DNA of 64,000 nucleotides from VBCK01 sp035511515. GTDB taxonomy: Bacteria; Pseudomonadota; Gammaproteobacteria; Burkholderiales; Burkholderiaceae_F. The stretch covers positions 1-64,000 of the forward strand of contig DATKFG010000092.1 of the NCBI GenBank assembly GCA_035511515.1. The letters run 5' to 3'. The translations under genes were made by a program, and so were the position numbers. The notes under the pieces are model-generated. The model had not been told where the DNA came from, made no database searches, and saw only the letters and a program-made list of their open reading frames with translations. Every line of letters starts with the position of its first letter. The first letter of the stretch is position 1. Below are positions 1 through 9,236 of this stretch, piece after piece.

Positions 1-112
1 TCTCCCGCTGCGCGGGCGAGGGGCGATCGGGCGTTGCAAGTGCGCGGGCATTCGCATGGGCACGCCGGGTCGCCCCTCGCCCGCGCAGCGGGAGAGGGGA
101 GGGGGTGAGGGC
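1..112. repeat. Dispersed GC-rich inverted-repeat element, copy A (left end cut by window)
   Basis: Two arms facing each other, roughly 1-28 and 70-112, with a variable centre. The outer arm reads like the arms at 21822, 29353 and 34161. Each arm holds a small hairpin of the form CCCGC-TGC-GCGGG, as in REP/BIME-type elements. This copy sits immediately upstream of gspK and contains the probable gspK start codon. The left terminus lies outside the window. Confidence 0.8.
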
Positions 113-1049
113 GGCTGGCAACCGCGGAGCGGCCCTGCTGATGGCGCTGTTCGTCGCGGCGATTGCCACGCTGATCGTCAGCGGCCTGTTCTGGCGCCAG
201 TTCGTGCTGGTGCGCACGATCGAAAACCAGCAGCTGATGTCGCAGAGCCGTCTGCTGCTGTCGGGCGCGCTGGACTGGGCCCGCGCGATCCTGCGCGAGG
301 ATGCCGCGCACAGCAACTACGATGACCTGAGCGAGCCGTGGGCGCAGCCGCTGGCCGAGACGAAGCTCGACCAGCTCGGCGAGAGCTCGGCCCTGGCCTC
401 GCAGGCGACGATGTCGGGCAGCATCGAGGATGCGCAGTCGCGCTTCAACCTGCGCAACCTGGTGCGCACCGACGGTTCGCCCGACCCGATCCAGAGCTCG
501 GTGCTGGCACGGCTGGTGGCCGAGCTGCAGCTTCCGCAGCCGACCGCCGATCTGATCTCGGTGTACATGGCGCAGGCGGTCGTTCCGTTCGCGGGGCTGA
601 ATCCGGCCGCGCCGGCGGGCAGCGCCAGCCGGCCGCTGCCCCCGGTGTTTCCGGAAGACGTGGCCCGGATCCCGGGGCTGGACCCGGCCGTCGGCCCGCG
701 TCTTGCTCCCTACGTCGTGGTGCTGGACCAGCACACGGCGGTCAATTTCAACACCGCCTCGGCCGAGGTGATCGCGGCCGAAATCGAAGGCCTTTCGCTG
801 TCCGATGCCCGCGCACTGGTCGCCGATCGGGACCGCATTCCGTTTCGCAACACCGGCGACATCCACAATGCGGCGCAATTGCACGGCAAGGGGTTCTCCG
901 AACTGGACGTGTCGGTCGCCTCGAACTATTTCCTGGTCCGCGGCGAGATCAAGCTGCAGCGCGCCGACACGCGGATGGAGGCGCTGGTCAAGCGCTTCCC
1001 GCCCGGCCAGCTCGGCCCGGTCGAAGTGATGTGGGAGCGCGAGCTGTGA
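105..1049 (+). CDS. gspK: Type II secretion system minor pseudopilin GspK
   Basis: Minor pseudopilin that caps the tip of the type II secretion pseudopilus, working with GspI and GspJ. The 314-residue protein has a short positive N-terminus, then a hydrophobic helix at about residues 8-30 (NRGAALLMALFVAA) typical of prepilin-like proteins, followed by a large periplasmic domain with helix-hairpin-helix-like text around ARIPGL and FNTASAEV. The start is GTG at 105, placed right after a GGAGGGG stretch that belongs to the repeat arm, so the repeat seems to supply the ribosome binding site. Its stop overlaps the gspL start by 3 bases. The genes for GspG-J are presumably upstream of the window. 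Identification is confident; the exact start is less so. Confidence 0.9.
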   Translation: MRAAGNRGAALLMALFVAAIATLIVSGLFWRQFVLVRTIENQQLMSQSRLLLSGALDWARAILREDAAHSNYDDLSEPWAQPLAETKLDQLGESSALASQATMSGSIEDAQSRFNLRNLVRTDGSPDPIQSSVLARLVAELQLPQPTADLISVYMAQAVVPFAGLNPAAPAGSASRPLPPVFPEDVARIPGLDPAVGPRLAPYVVVLDQHTAVNFNTASAEVIAAEIEGLSLSDARALVADRDRIPFRNTGDIHNAAQLHGKGFSELDVSVASNYFLVRGEIKLQRADTRMEALVKRFPPGQLGPVEVMWEREL

Positions 1050-2314
1050 GCTTCGGGGCCGCGCAGCGCCTGCTGGCGTTTGTGCCGCCGCGCCGCGCGC
1101 TGCTGGACGCCGGCGGCCGCGGATCGCTCAGCGCAGCCACCGTGGTCGGCTACGGCGGCATCGACGCGGCGCTGCAGCCCTGCAGCGCCGGCGATGCGCC
1201 GTTGTCGCTGCTGCCCAAGGCTTCTTCGGTCGATCTGCTGTTCGACGTTTCCGACGTGTTCACCGGCCTGCTGGAGGCGCCGCGGATGTCGGAGCACCGG
1301 CTGCGGCAGGCCGTGCCCGGCCTGATTGAAGAGCGCCTGCTGTCGGACGCGGTCGACTGCCACCTGGCTTACGTGATCGAGGGTGCGGCCGCCGGCGCCG
1401 CGGAGTCGCTGATGCAGGTCGCTGTGGCCGTGATCGACCGGGTCACGCTGGCGCGGGCGCTGGAAGCGGCTGCCGAGGCCGAGTTGCGGCCTCGTGGCGC
1501 CTACAGCGCCCTGTATGCGATCCCGCCGCCCTCGGGCGACACCATCTCGGTACGGCTCGATCGGGGCCGCGGCACCGTTCGCACCGGGGAGCACGCGGGC
1601 TTCGCCTTCGATCTGGAAGAGCAGCCGCCGGCGGCGCTGGCCTTGGCGGTGCGGCAGCTCGGTGCCATCCGGATCCACGCCTACGGGCGCGACTCGGCGC
1701 GGCTGGCGCCGTTCAGTTCCCAGCTGGGCGCCGAGGTGATCGACCTGAAGCGGCACTTCGACGCCGGTTCGATGTCCACGGCGGTCAACCTGCTGCAAGG
1801 GCGGTTTGCTGCGGGTGGCCGGTTCGGCATGCCCACCCTCGCTGCGCTCGCACGCAGCGGCGCCCTGAAGCCGCTTGCGGCCTGGGCCGCGGTCTGGCTG
1901 GCGGTGTTCGTCATCGGGTTAAACGCCTATCGCTTCAAGCTGGAGTCGGAAACGCGCACGCTGCGTTCCTCGATGCAGACCGCCTTTCGCAGCGCCTTTC
2001 CGGCCGAGTCGGTGGTGGAACCGGTGGCGCAGACCAAGCGCCACCTGCGCGAGCTGCGCGCGCGCGCAGGCCTGGCCTCTCCGGACGATTTCTCGGTGCT
2101 GAACGCGCAGGCGGCTCAGTTGCTGGCCAACGCTCCGGTCGGGGCACTGGCCGGGATCGAGTACCGGGACGCGGCGCTGACGTTGAAGTTCAAACCGGGC
2201 GCCGCCGCCTCGGGCTCGTTCCAGAACGCGCTGCGCGCGCAGGCGGTGCAGCAAGGACTGGATCTTCATTTCGATCCGAACGGCTCGGCGCGGGTTGCGC
2301 CCATGGCCCAATGA
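1046..2314 (+). CDS. gspL: Type II secretion system inner-membrane protein GspL
   Basis: Bitopic inner-membrane platform protein that recruits the ATPase GspE to the membrane and pairs with GspM. About 422 residues: an actin-like cytoplasmic domain (to about residue 270), one membrane helix near residues 277-297 (LAAWAAVWLAVFVIGLNAYR), then a periplasmic ferredoxin-like domain. The chosen start is GTG at 1046, which overlaps the gspK stop (GTGA); the same frame stays open far upstream but only inside gspK. Its stop overlaps gspM by 4 bases (ATGA), so K, L and M are translationally coupled. Length fits the family. Confidence 0.88.
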   Translation: MSFGAAQRLLAFVPPRRALLDAGGRGSLSAATVVGYGGIDAALQPCSAGDAPLSLLPKASSVDLLFDVSDVFTGLLEAPRMSEHRLRQAVPGLIEERLLSDAVDCHLAYVIEGAAAGAAESLMQVAVAVIDRVTLARALEAAAEAELRPRGAYSALYAIPPPSGDTISVRLDRGRGTVRTGEHAGFAFDLEEQPPAALALAVRQLGAIRIHAYGRDSARLAPFSSQLGAEVIDLKRHFDAGSMSTAVNLLQGRFAAGGRFGMPTLAALARSGALKPLAAWAAVWLAVFVIGLNAYRFKLESETRTLRSSMQTAFRSAFPAESVVEPVAQTKRHLRELRARAGLASPDDFSVLNAQAAQLLANAPVGALAGIEYRDAALTLKFKPGAAASGSFQNALRAQAVQQGLDLHFDPNGSARVAPMAQ

Positions 2315-2805
2315 ACCTGGAGACGCTGCGCCAGTTCTGGTCCGGACGCGAGCCGCGCGAGCGCGCGGTGCTGGCCGCGGCGGCGTTGTTTGCGGGCGCG
2401 GCGCTGCTGTATCTGGCGCTGATCGAGCCGGCCTTTTCGGCCATCGGCCGGCTGCAGCGTGCTCTGCCGCATACGCGGTCACAGTCGGCCGAACTGGAAG
2501 CGCTGCTCGTTGAGGTACGCGCCCTGAAGGCGCGTCCGGTGGTCGCCGGTGCCGGCGGCCAGGACGCGCAGGCCGCGGTCGAACAGTCGCTGGCCGCCGC
2601 GGGCCTGAAGCCCGCACGCGCGGTTCCGCTGGCCAACGGCGCGCTGCAGCTGACGTTCTCCAACGTCCCGTACGCGTCCTGGTCGGTCTGGCTCGCGAAC
2701 GCCGAGCGCGAGCTCGGGATGCACGCCATCGCGGTGACCGTCAAGGCCACGCCGACGCCGGGCAACGCCGACGTGGACCTGGCGCTTCGCTCGGGGCGCG
2801 ACTGA
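2311..2805 (+). CDS. gspM: Type II secretion system protein GspM
   Basis: Small inner-membrane partner of GspL in the secretion platform. It has 164 residues with a cytoplasmic N-terminus (NLETLRQFWSGREPRER), one membrane helix at about residues 20-40 (AVLAAAALFAGAALLYLAL) and a periplasmic domain. The start ATG overlaps the gspL stop, and the stop shares one base with the gspN start. Sequence conservation in GspM is low, so the call rests on size, topology and position between gspL and gspN. Confidence 0.85.
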   Translation: MNLETLRQFWSGREPRERAVLAAAALFAGAALLYLALIEPAFSAIGRLQRALPHTRSQSAELEALLVEVRALKARPVVAGAGGQDAQAAVEQSLAAAGLKPARAVPLANGALQLTFSNVPYASWSVWLANAERELGMHAIAVTVKATPTPGNADVDLALRSGRD

Positions 2806-3602
2806 TGCCATCCCGTCCTGCCAGTTCGCGCGCCTGGATCGCCGCCATCGCCGGCGGCGCGGTGGCCACGCTGGCGACCGTGGTCGTGCTGGCGCCCGCA
2901 CAGTGGGCTGACCGTGCGGTGCAACGAGCAACCGGTGGCCGCGTCGAGCTGGCCGAGGCCACCGGCACGATCTGGAACGGCTCGGCCACGCTGGTGCTGG
3001 CCTCTGGAGGCGCCCGCGGCGCGGCGCGCTCGAGCCTGCCCGATCCGGTCTCATGGCGGTTGAGTCCGTGGCCGCTGCTGTCCGGCACCGTCGAGCTGAC
3101 GCTGAGCCATCCGTCCGCGCTGGTCGCACCCGTCACGATCAGTGCCTACGCGGACGGCCGTTTGCAACTGGGGGCGACGACGTTGAGGCTGCCGGCGGCC
3201 ATGCTGGCCGGCCTGGGGGCTCCATGGAACACGGTACGGCCGGGCGGTATCGTCAGCGTGCACACCGACGGCCTCGAGCTCGCGCAGGGTCGCTGCCGCG
3301 GCAACCTGACGGCCGATTGGGAATACGCATCCAGCGCGCTGTCTCCGGTTTCGCCCATCGGTCATTACCGGCTGCAAACATCCGGCCAGTACCCGGGAAC
3401 ACGGCTGGATCTTCAGACGATTTCCGGACCCCTGGAGTTGACCGGCAGTGGCACAATCGGCGAGGGTGGGCGCTTACGCTTCAACGGAATCGCCCGCCCG
3501 CTGGCCGCAACCGACCAGGCGACCCGGACCCGGCTGACGGGTCTGATCTCGCTGCTGGGCCGCCGCGAGGGAGACACGGCCATTTTGAGCTTCGGATCCT
3601 GA
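2805..3602 (+). CDS. gspN: Type II secretion system protein GspN
   Basis: Accessory type II secretion protein found in only some systems; its exact role is not settled. It has 265 residues with an N-terminal membrane anchor at about residues 8-30 (WIAAIAGGAVATLATVVVL) and a periplasmic remainder rich in beta strands. It starts on the last base of the gspM stop (TGATG) and ends 1 base before gspD. Placing gspN upstream of gspDEF, rather than at the end of the operon, is consistent with a rearranged gsp order. Confidence 0.82.
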   Translation: MPSRPASSRAWIAAIAGGAVATLATVVVLAPAQWADRAVQRATGGRVELAEATGTIWNGSATLVLASGGARGAARSSLPDPVSWRLSPWPLLSGTVELTLSHPSALVAPVTISAYADGRLQLGATTLRLPAAMLAGLGAPWNTVRPGGIVSVHTDGLELAQGRCRGNLTADWEYASSALSPVSPIGHYRLQTSGQYPGTRLDLQTISGPLELTGSGTIGEGGRLRFNGIARPLAATDQATRTRLTGLISLLGRREGDTAILSFGS

Positions 3603-3603
3603 C

Positions 3604-6258
3604 ATGGAGCGACGGCGCTCACATTCGCAATCGTCGGCAGTTGCCGGGCTGTGGCGCGCCAGCGCAGCGGCGACGTTGACCGCGCTCGCGTTGCTCGTCG
3701 GCGCGGGCGCCGCGCGTGGCGCCGACCCGATCGCCACGCCGGCTCCGCGCACCGGCAACGACAACACCGTCGTGCTCAACTTCGTCAACGCCGATCTGGA
3801 GGCCGTGGTGCGCGCGGTCGGCCAGTTCACCGGTCGCACGTTCGTGATCGACCCGCGCGTGAAAGGTACCCTGACGCTGGTCACGGAGCGGCCGGTCACG
3901 CGCGAGCAAGCCTTCGAGGAGCTGCTGTCGGCGCTGCGCCTGCAGGGCTTCACGCTGGTGGAGTCCAGCGAGCCAGGTGGCGTGGCGCGGATCCTGCCGG
4001 AGGCCGACGCCAAGCTGCAGGGCGGGCGCGTGGTCACGCCGCCCACGGGCACGGCCCCGCGCGGCGACCAGGTGCTCACCCAGGTATTCCGGTTGCAGTA
4101 CGAGTCGGCCACCAACCTGGTACCGGTGCTGCGGCCGTTGATCGCCCCGAACAACACGATTTCGGCCTATCCCGCCAACAACTCCCTGATCATCACCGAC
4201 TACGCGGAAAATCTGCGACGGCTGGCCCGGATCATCGAGGCGATCGACTCGCCTGCCACCTCCGAAGTCGAAGTCGTGCCCCTGCAGTACGGGCTTGCCA
4301 CCGACGTGGCCACGATCCTGAGCAAGACGCTGGACGAGGGTGCCCGCAGCGCCGGCCAGGCGCCCGACGCCGGCCAGCGCGTCTCGGTGATCGCCGAGCC
4401 GCGCACCAACATGCTGATCCTGCGGGCGGCCAGCCGGGCCCGGCTGGAGCAGGACAAGCAGCTGATCCAGCGTTTCGTCCAGCCCAACCTGACGCCGGGC
4501 AACATCAACGTCGTGTACCTGCGCAACGCGCAGGCCGTCAAGCTGGCCCCGCTGCTGCGTGCGGTGCTGTCCAGCGATCCGTCGTTCATCCAGCAAGCCA
4601 CCGGCAGTGGTCTGACGGTGACGCCGATCAGCTCCTCGCTGGGTCAGAGCAGCACGACCGGGCAGACGACCTCGTCGTCCCCGACCGGGCAGCAGCCCGC
4701 CTCATCCGGCAGCGGCGGCGGCTACGGCGGCGGCTCGCCCGGCGGCGGTGCCGGCGGCAGCGGCGGCGCCGTGGCCGGCATGATCCAGGCCGACCCGGCG
4801 ACCAACTCGCTGATCATCTCGGCGCCCGAGCCGCTGTATCGGAACATTCGCTCGATCATCGACCGCCTGGACGTGCGGCCGGCCCAGGTGATGATCGAAT
4901 CTCTGGTGGTCGAGCTGAGCGGGCAGCAGGCGGCCGAATTCGGCATCCAGTGGCAGGCGCTGAACGGCCTGACCAGCACCGACTCGACCCGTTTCGTCGG
5001 GGGCACCAATTTCGGAACCGGTTCGAGCAATATCGTCGGGCTGGCAGGCAACATTGCCTCGCCGGCGCCGGGTCTGAACATCGGCCTGATCAAAGGGACG
5101 ATCACGATCCCGGGCACCAACACCGTGATCACCAACATCGGGGTGCTGGCGCGCGCGCTGCAGACGGTGGCCAACACCAACATCCTGTCGCGCCCGAACA
5201 TCCAGACGCTCGACAACGAGGAGGGCAAGTTCCTGGTCGGCCAGAACATCGGATTGCTGACCGGCGCCTACACGAACACCGGCACCACGAGCACGGTCAA
5301 TCCGTTCCAGACCTTCGACCGCCGCGACGTCGGCCTGCAGCTGTCGATCAAACCCCAGATCTCCGAAGGCGGAACCGTACGACTGGCCATCTACATAGAG
5401 GACTCCTCGGTGGCCCCGAGCTCTGCGGCCGACAACCCGACGCTGAACAAGCGCAGCTTCCAGACCAACGTGATCGTCGAAGACGGCAGCTTCGTGGTGA
5501 TCAGCGGCCTGATCCAGGACCAGGCCGACGAGACCCAGAACAAGGTTCCGCTGCTGGGCGATCTGCCGCTGCTCGGGCGACTGTTCCGTTATGACACGCG
5601 CTCCCACACCAAGACGCAGACGATGGTGTTCCTGCGGCCGACGATCATCCGCGACGAATCCGTCGCCGGCGAGATCGCGCTGAACCGCTACGACTACATC
5701 CGCACCCAGGTGTCCCAGTCGCATCAGCCCGGCATGCTGCCGCTGCCGGACCTGTCGGTCGAGAACCTGCCGCCGCCACCGCCTCGTCAGCAGCCGGCCG
5801 CGCCGCGCGCTCCCGCGGCTCCGTCGGGCACCGAATCGGTTCCCGTTGCGCCGCCGGCGCCACCGAACGCAACGCCGCAGTCCAAGGCGCCCGAGCCGGC
5901 CGATGCGCCCAGGCCTGCCACGGTGCTTGCCGCCGCTTCGTCCCGTCCCGAGCCGGCCGCTGCCGCGCCCGCGCGCGCCGCGGTCGCCGCCATGGCCTCG
6001 GTCGCGGCGGCCAGCCCGACGCGAGCCAAGCCCTACCAGCTGATACAGGTCTCGGCCGTGCATGACATCGGCCGGGGGCGCCAGCTGCAGCAGCGGCTGC
6101 AGGAGGCCGGTTTCGACTCCTACTGGGAAAGCGTGCGCACCGCCGAGGGCGATGTGGTGCGGATCCGGATCTCGGTGGAACGCCGGGCTGCCAAGATCGC
6201 CGATGCGCTCTCGATCCTGCGCCGGCTCGGCTACGATCCAGTGCTGGTCGGGCCTTAG
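3604..6258 (+). CDS. gspD: Type II secretion secretin GspD with C-terminal SPOR domain
   Basis: Outer-membrane secretin forming the exit channel. The 884-residue protein is longer than the usual 650-750. Order: signal peptide (about 1-40), N0 domain (about 56-120, VVLNFVNADLEAVVRA), N1-N3 repeats (about 150-425) with a Ser/Gly-rich loop near 340-392, the secretin beta-barrel domain (about 427-685) including VPLLGDLPLLGRLF near 648 and FLRPTII near 677. A Pro/Ala-rich linker (about 721-802) then leads to residues 809-884, which look like a SPOR domain (QLIQVSAVHDIGRGRQLQQR ... VRIRISVERR ... LGYDPVLV). SPOR domains bind denuded peptidoglycan glycan strands, so this copy may be anchored to the septal wall; that is inference. 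No S-domain for a pilotin is evident. Confidence 0.92.
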   Translation: MERRRSHSQSSAVAGLWRASAAATLTALALLVGAGAARGADPIATPAPRTGNDNTVVLNFVNADLEAVVRAVGQFTGRTFVIDPRVKGTLTLVTERPVTREQAFEELLSALRLQGFTLVESSEPGGVARILPEADAKLQGGRVVTPPTGTAPRGDQVLTQVFRLQYESATNLVPVLRPLIAPNNTISAYPANNSLIITDYAENLRRLARIIEAIDSPATSEVEVVPLQYGLATDVATILSKTLDEGARSAGQAPDAGQRVSVIAEPRTNMLILRAASRARLEQDKQLIQRFVQPNLTPGNINVVYLRNAQAVKLAPLLRAVLSSDPSFIQQATGSGLTVTPISSSLGQSSTTGQTTSSSPTGQQPASSGSGGGYGGGSPGGGAGGSGGAVAGMIQADPATNSLIISAPEPLYRNIRSIIDRLDVRPAQVMIESLVVELSGQQAAEFGIQWQALNGLTSTDSTRFVGGTNFGTGSSNIVGLAGNIASPAPGLNIGLIKGTITIPGTNTVITNIGVLARALQTVANTNILSRPNIQTLDNEEGKFLVGQNIGLLTGAYTNTGTTSTVNPFQTFDRRDVGLQLSIKPQISEGGTVRLAIYIEDSSVAPSSAADNPTLNKRSFQTNVIVEDGSFVVISGLIQDQADETQNKVPLLGDLPLLGRLFRYDTRSHTKTQTMVFLRPTIIRDESVAGEIALNRYDYIRTQVSQSHQPGMLPLPDLSVENLPPPPPRQQPAAPRAPAAPSGTESVPVAPPAPPNATPQSKAPEPADAPRPATVLAAASSRPEPAAAAPARAAVAAMASVAAASPTRAKPYQLIQVSAVHDIGRGRQLQQRLQEAGFDSYWESVRTAEGDVVRIRISVERRAAKIADALSILRRLGYDPVLVGP

Positions 6259-6275
6259 CGTCGGCAGACGTCGCG

Positions 6276-7709
6276 ATGACGGTCGCCCAGCGCTTCGTTC
6301 CATACGCGTTTGCCCGGGACAACCTGATCCTGCTGCGTCCGCTGTCCGAGCGCGACGCGGAGGTGTGGATCGGCGAGTCGACCTCGATCACGGCGCTCAA
6401 TGAGGTGATGCGGGTGTTCCCCGGGCGGGTGCGACCGGTGGTGGTCGCGACCGACAAGCTGTCGCAGGCGATCTCACAGGCATACGCGCACCACGAAGGA
6501 TCGGCCCAGCAGGTGGTGGGCGACATCGAGGGCGAATTCGACATCTCCCGGATGATGCAGGAGGTGCCGGACGTCGAGGACCTGCTGGAGACCGCCGACG
6601 ATGCCCCGATCATCCGGATGATCAACGCGCTGTTGACGCAGGCCACGCGCGACGGCGCTTCGGACATCCACATCGAGGCTTACGAAAACACCTCGCTGGT
6701 GCGCTTCCGGATCGACGGCACGCTGCGCGACGTGGTGCGGCCCAAGCGCGGCCTGCACCAGGCGCTGGTGTCCCGGATCAAGATCATGGCCCAGCTCGAC
6801 ATCGCGGAAAAGCGACTCCCGCAGGACGGCCGCATCACGCTGCGGGTGGGCGGACGCGCGCTCGACGTGCGCGTCTCGACCCTGCCGACCGGGCACGGCG
6901 AGCGCGTGGTGCTGCGGCTGCTGGAGAAGGACCTGGCGCGGCTGGACCTGACCAACCTGGGAATGGCCGATCGGACGCTGGCCACTTTCGACCGGCTGGC
7001 GCATCAACCGCACGGGATCGTGCTGGTGACGGGCCCGACCGGGTCGGGCAAATCGACCACGCTGTACGCGGCGATACGGCGCCTGGACTCGAGCACCACC
7101 AACATCATGACGGTGGAGGACCCGATCGAATACGACATCGACGGGATCGGGCAGACCCAGGTCAATGCGAAGATCGAGATGACGTTCGCGCGCGCGCTGC
7201 GCTCGATCCTGCGCCAGGACCCCGACGTCGTGATGATCGGGGAGATCCGCGACCTGGAAACGGCGCAGATCGCGGTGCAGGCTTCCTTGACGGGTCACCT
7301 GGTGCTGGCCACGCTGCACACCAACGATGCAGCCTCGGCCGTCACGCGGCTGATCGACATGGGCGTGGAACCGTTCCTGCTGGCCTCGTCGCTGCTGGCG
7401 GTGCTGGCGCAGCGGCTGATCCGCAAGCTGTGCCCGAACTGCAAGCAGCCCGATCCGGCCGGGCGCGGATTCGTTCCTGCCGGCTGCCCGCGGTGCGGCC
7501 AGACCGGCTACCAGGGGCGCACCGGAATCTACGAATTGCTCAGCGTCGACGATGCGCTGCGTGCGCTGGTGCACCGCGGCGCCAGCGACGCCGACATCCG
7601 GGCCCTGGCCGAGGCCGCCGGCATGGTGCCGCTGCGATCGGATGCGATGCGCTGGATCGCGGCCGGGCTGACCTCGCAGGAAGAGGTCCTGCGCGTCACG
7701 CGCGACTGA
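6276..7709 (+). CDS. gspE: Type II secretion ATPase GspE
   Basis: Cytoplasmic hexameric ATPase that powers pseudopilus assembly. It has 477 residues with an N-terminal GspL-binding domain, a Walker A GPTGSGKST at about residues 252-260, an Asp box (TVEDPIEYD), a Walker B DVVMIGEIRD near 316 and a His box (TGHLVLATLHTND). A zinc-binding tetracysteine motif follows from about residue 385 (CPNC ... CPRC), which is typical of GspE and of some PilB proteins. It lies 17 bases after gspD and 5 bases before gspF, in a DEF block. All catalytic motifs look intact. Confidence 0.95.
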   Translation: MTVAQRFVPYAFARDNLILLRPLSERDAEVWIGESTSITALNEVMRVFPGRVRPVVVATDKLSQAISQAYAHHEGSAQQVVGDIEGEFDISRMMQEVPDVEDLLETADDAPIIRMINALLTQATRDGASDIHIEAYENTSLVRFRIDGTLRDVVRPKRGLHQALVSRIKIMAQLDIAEKRLPQDGRITLRVGGRALDVRVSTLPTGHGERVVLRLLEKDLARLDLTNLGMADRTLATFDRLAHQPHGIVLVTGPTGSGKSTTLYAAIRRLDSSTTNIMTVEDPIEYDIDGIGQTQVNAKIEMTFARALRSILRQDPDVVMIGEIRDLETAQIAVQASLTGHLVLATLHTNDAASAVTRLIDMGVEPFLLASSLLAVLAQRLIRKLCPNCKQPDPAGRGFVPAGCPRCGQTGYQGRTGIYELLSVDDALRALVHRGASDADIRALAEAAGMVPLRSDAMRWIAAGLTSQEEVLRVTRD

Positions 7710-7714
7710 CGTAA

Positions 7715-8959
7715 GTGGCAGCGTTCCGATACAGCGCGCTCGATCCGAACGGCCACGAGCAGTCCGGCGTGCTGGAAGCCGACAGCGCGCGGGGCGCGCG
7801 CCAGCTGCTGCGCTCGCGTGGGCTGGTCGCACTCAGCGTACAGGCGGTGCTGTCGGGCGCGGCGCGCCCGGGCGCCAGCTCGGTGTTCACGCGCCGCCTG
7901 TCGCAGACCGAGCTGTCGGTGCTGACCCGCCAGCTATCCAGCCTGCTCAATGCCGCGCTGCCGGTGGCCGATGCGCTCACGGTGCTGGTCGAGCAGAGCG
8001 AACGGCAGTCTTTGCGCGAGCTGATGGCGGCGATACGGACCGACGTGCTGGCGGGCTCCTCGCTGTCGACCGCGCTGGCCCGCTACCCGCGCCAGTTCCC
8101 GGACCTTTACCGCGCGCTGATCGCCGCCGGCGAGGAGTCGGGCCAGCTCGCCGCGGTGCTGACCAGCCTGGCCGATTTCATCGAGGAACGCGCCCGGCTG
8201 CAGCAGAAGATCTCGCTCGCGTTCGTCTACCCGACGATCGTCACCGCGGTGGCGCTGCTGGTCGTCACCGGGCTGCTCACCTACGTGGTGCCGAAGGTCG
8301 TACAGGTGTTCGAGCAGACCCGCCAGAGCCTGCCGCTGCTGACGCGGATCATGATCGCCGTGTCGGATTTCGTGCGCAACGACGGCTGGATCGTGCTGGT
8401 GCTGATCGTCGTTGCGGTCTTCGTCACGCGCCAGGCGCTGCAGGTGCCGGCGCTGCGGTTGAGCTGGCACCGCTCGCTGCTGAAGATGCCGGTGTTGGGC
8501 GTGCTGTCGCGCTCGATCAACACGGCGCGCTTTGCCGGCACGCTGTCGATTCTGGTGGGCTCGGGCGTTCCGATCCTGCGCTCGCTGCAGGCAGCCGGCG
8601 AGACGCTGGGCAACGACGCACTGCGGGCGCGGGTGGGCGAGGCTTCGGTTCGCGTGCGGGAGGGTTTCTCGCTCGCCAACGCGCTTCGCAAAGAGGATCG
8701 GCTCGAGGGCGGCGCCCGCCAGGCGCGGCTTTTCCCGCCGGTTCTGATCCACCTGATCGCGTCGGGCGAAGCCACCGGGCAGTTGCCGCAGATGCTGGCG
8801 CGCGCGGCCGAAATGCATGCGAGCGAAGCCGAGCGAAGGACGCTGCTGTTCACCTCGCTGCTGGAGCCGGCGCTGATCCTGCTGATGGGACTGGTGGTCA
8901 CGCTGATCGTGCTGGCGGTGCTGATGCCGATCATCGAAATCAATCAACTGGTCCATTGA
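7715..8959 (+). CDS. gspF: Type II secretion inner-membrane platform protein GspF
   Basis: Polytopic inner-membrane protein on which the pseudopilus is built. It has 414 residues with two T2SF repeats (about residues 70-195 and 270-395), each ending in hydrophobic segments, for example IVTAVALLVVTGLLTYVV and LILLMGLVVTLIVLAVLM. The start is GTG at 7715, five bases after the gspE stop. This is the last gsp gene here. The final codons (MPIIEINQ) are echoed by a 32-bp relic at 11961-11992 after the MORN gene. Confidence 0.94.
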   Translation: MAAFRYSALDPNGHEQSGVLEADSARGARQLLRSRGLVALSVQAVLSGAARPGASSVFTRRLSQTELSVLTRQLSSLLNAALPVADALTVLVEQSERQSLRELMAAIRTDVLAGSSLSTALARYPRQFPDLYRALIAAGEESGQLAAVLTSLADFIEERARLQQKISLAFVYPTIVTAVALLVVTGLLTYVVPKVVQVFEQTRQSLPLLTRIMIAVSDFVRNDGWIVLVLIVVAVFVTRQALQVPALRLSWHRSLLKMPVLGVLSRSINTARFAGTLSILVGSGVPILRSLQAAGETLGNDALRARVGEASVRVREGFSLANALRKEDRLEGGARQARLFPPVLIHLIASGEATGQLPQMLARAAEMHASEAERRTLLFTSLLEPALILLMGLVVTLIVLAVLMPIIEINQLVH

Positions 8960-9004
8960 TCAACCGGCGCACGCAAGTCAACCTGCTGTAAACGGCTGCA
9001 TGTC

Positions 9005-9034
9005 CCCGGTAAGTCCACGTTGTCCATTACCGGG
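9005..9034 (+). terminator. Possible terminator hairpin after gspF
   Basis: Perfect inverted repeat CCCGGTAA (9005-9012) and TTACCGGG (9027-9034) with a 14-nt loop, about 45 bases after the gspF stop. There is no T run after the stem, so it is not a textbook Rho-independent terminator. It is the only clear hairpin between the gsp operon and the next gene. Confidence 0.45.
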
Positions 9035-9103
9035 ATACAGGTAGTAAAAGCACGGCAAGTTGATAGGAGCCACGGCTGCTCCGCTAAAAACAATTGACTT
9101 TAA

Positions 9104-9156
9104 ATTGCTTCGGCGTCTTTTTGCGAGAACAATGGTCGGAGCTGATAAGAAGAACG
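9104..9156 (+). promoter_or_regulatory. Leader upstream of first DUF4124 gene, similar to 12146-12196
   Basis: This stretch resembles 12146-12196 upstream of the second DUF4124 gene. Both begin ATTGC, share GTCTTT, CGAGAA and AAT in the same order, and end in AAGAAGAACG, with only about 2 bases of length difference. An AT-rich patch with TTGACT at 9095-9100 lies just before it and could be a -35 box. The leader is non-coding in both copies. It may hold the promoter and 5' UTR of each cassette, or simply be duplicated sequence. Confidence 0.45.
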
Positions 9157-9236
9157 AGAAGGCCGACCGAACCGCGACGGGCGGATCCGAAACGCGTTGA
9201 GGCGGTTTGCTGGCAAGAAAGTCGGGAGACAGGAAA

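Noticed and set aside
338..1045. Long 5' extension of the gspL frame
   Set aside because: The frame is open through gspK but the translated text is Arg/Gly-rich shadow; GspL homology starts at about 1046.
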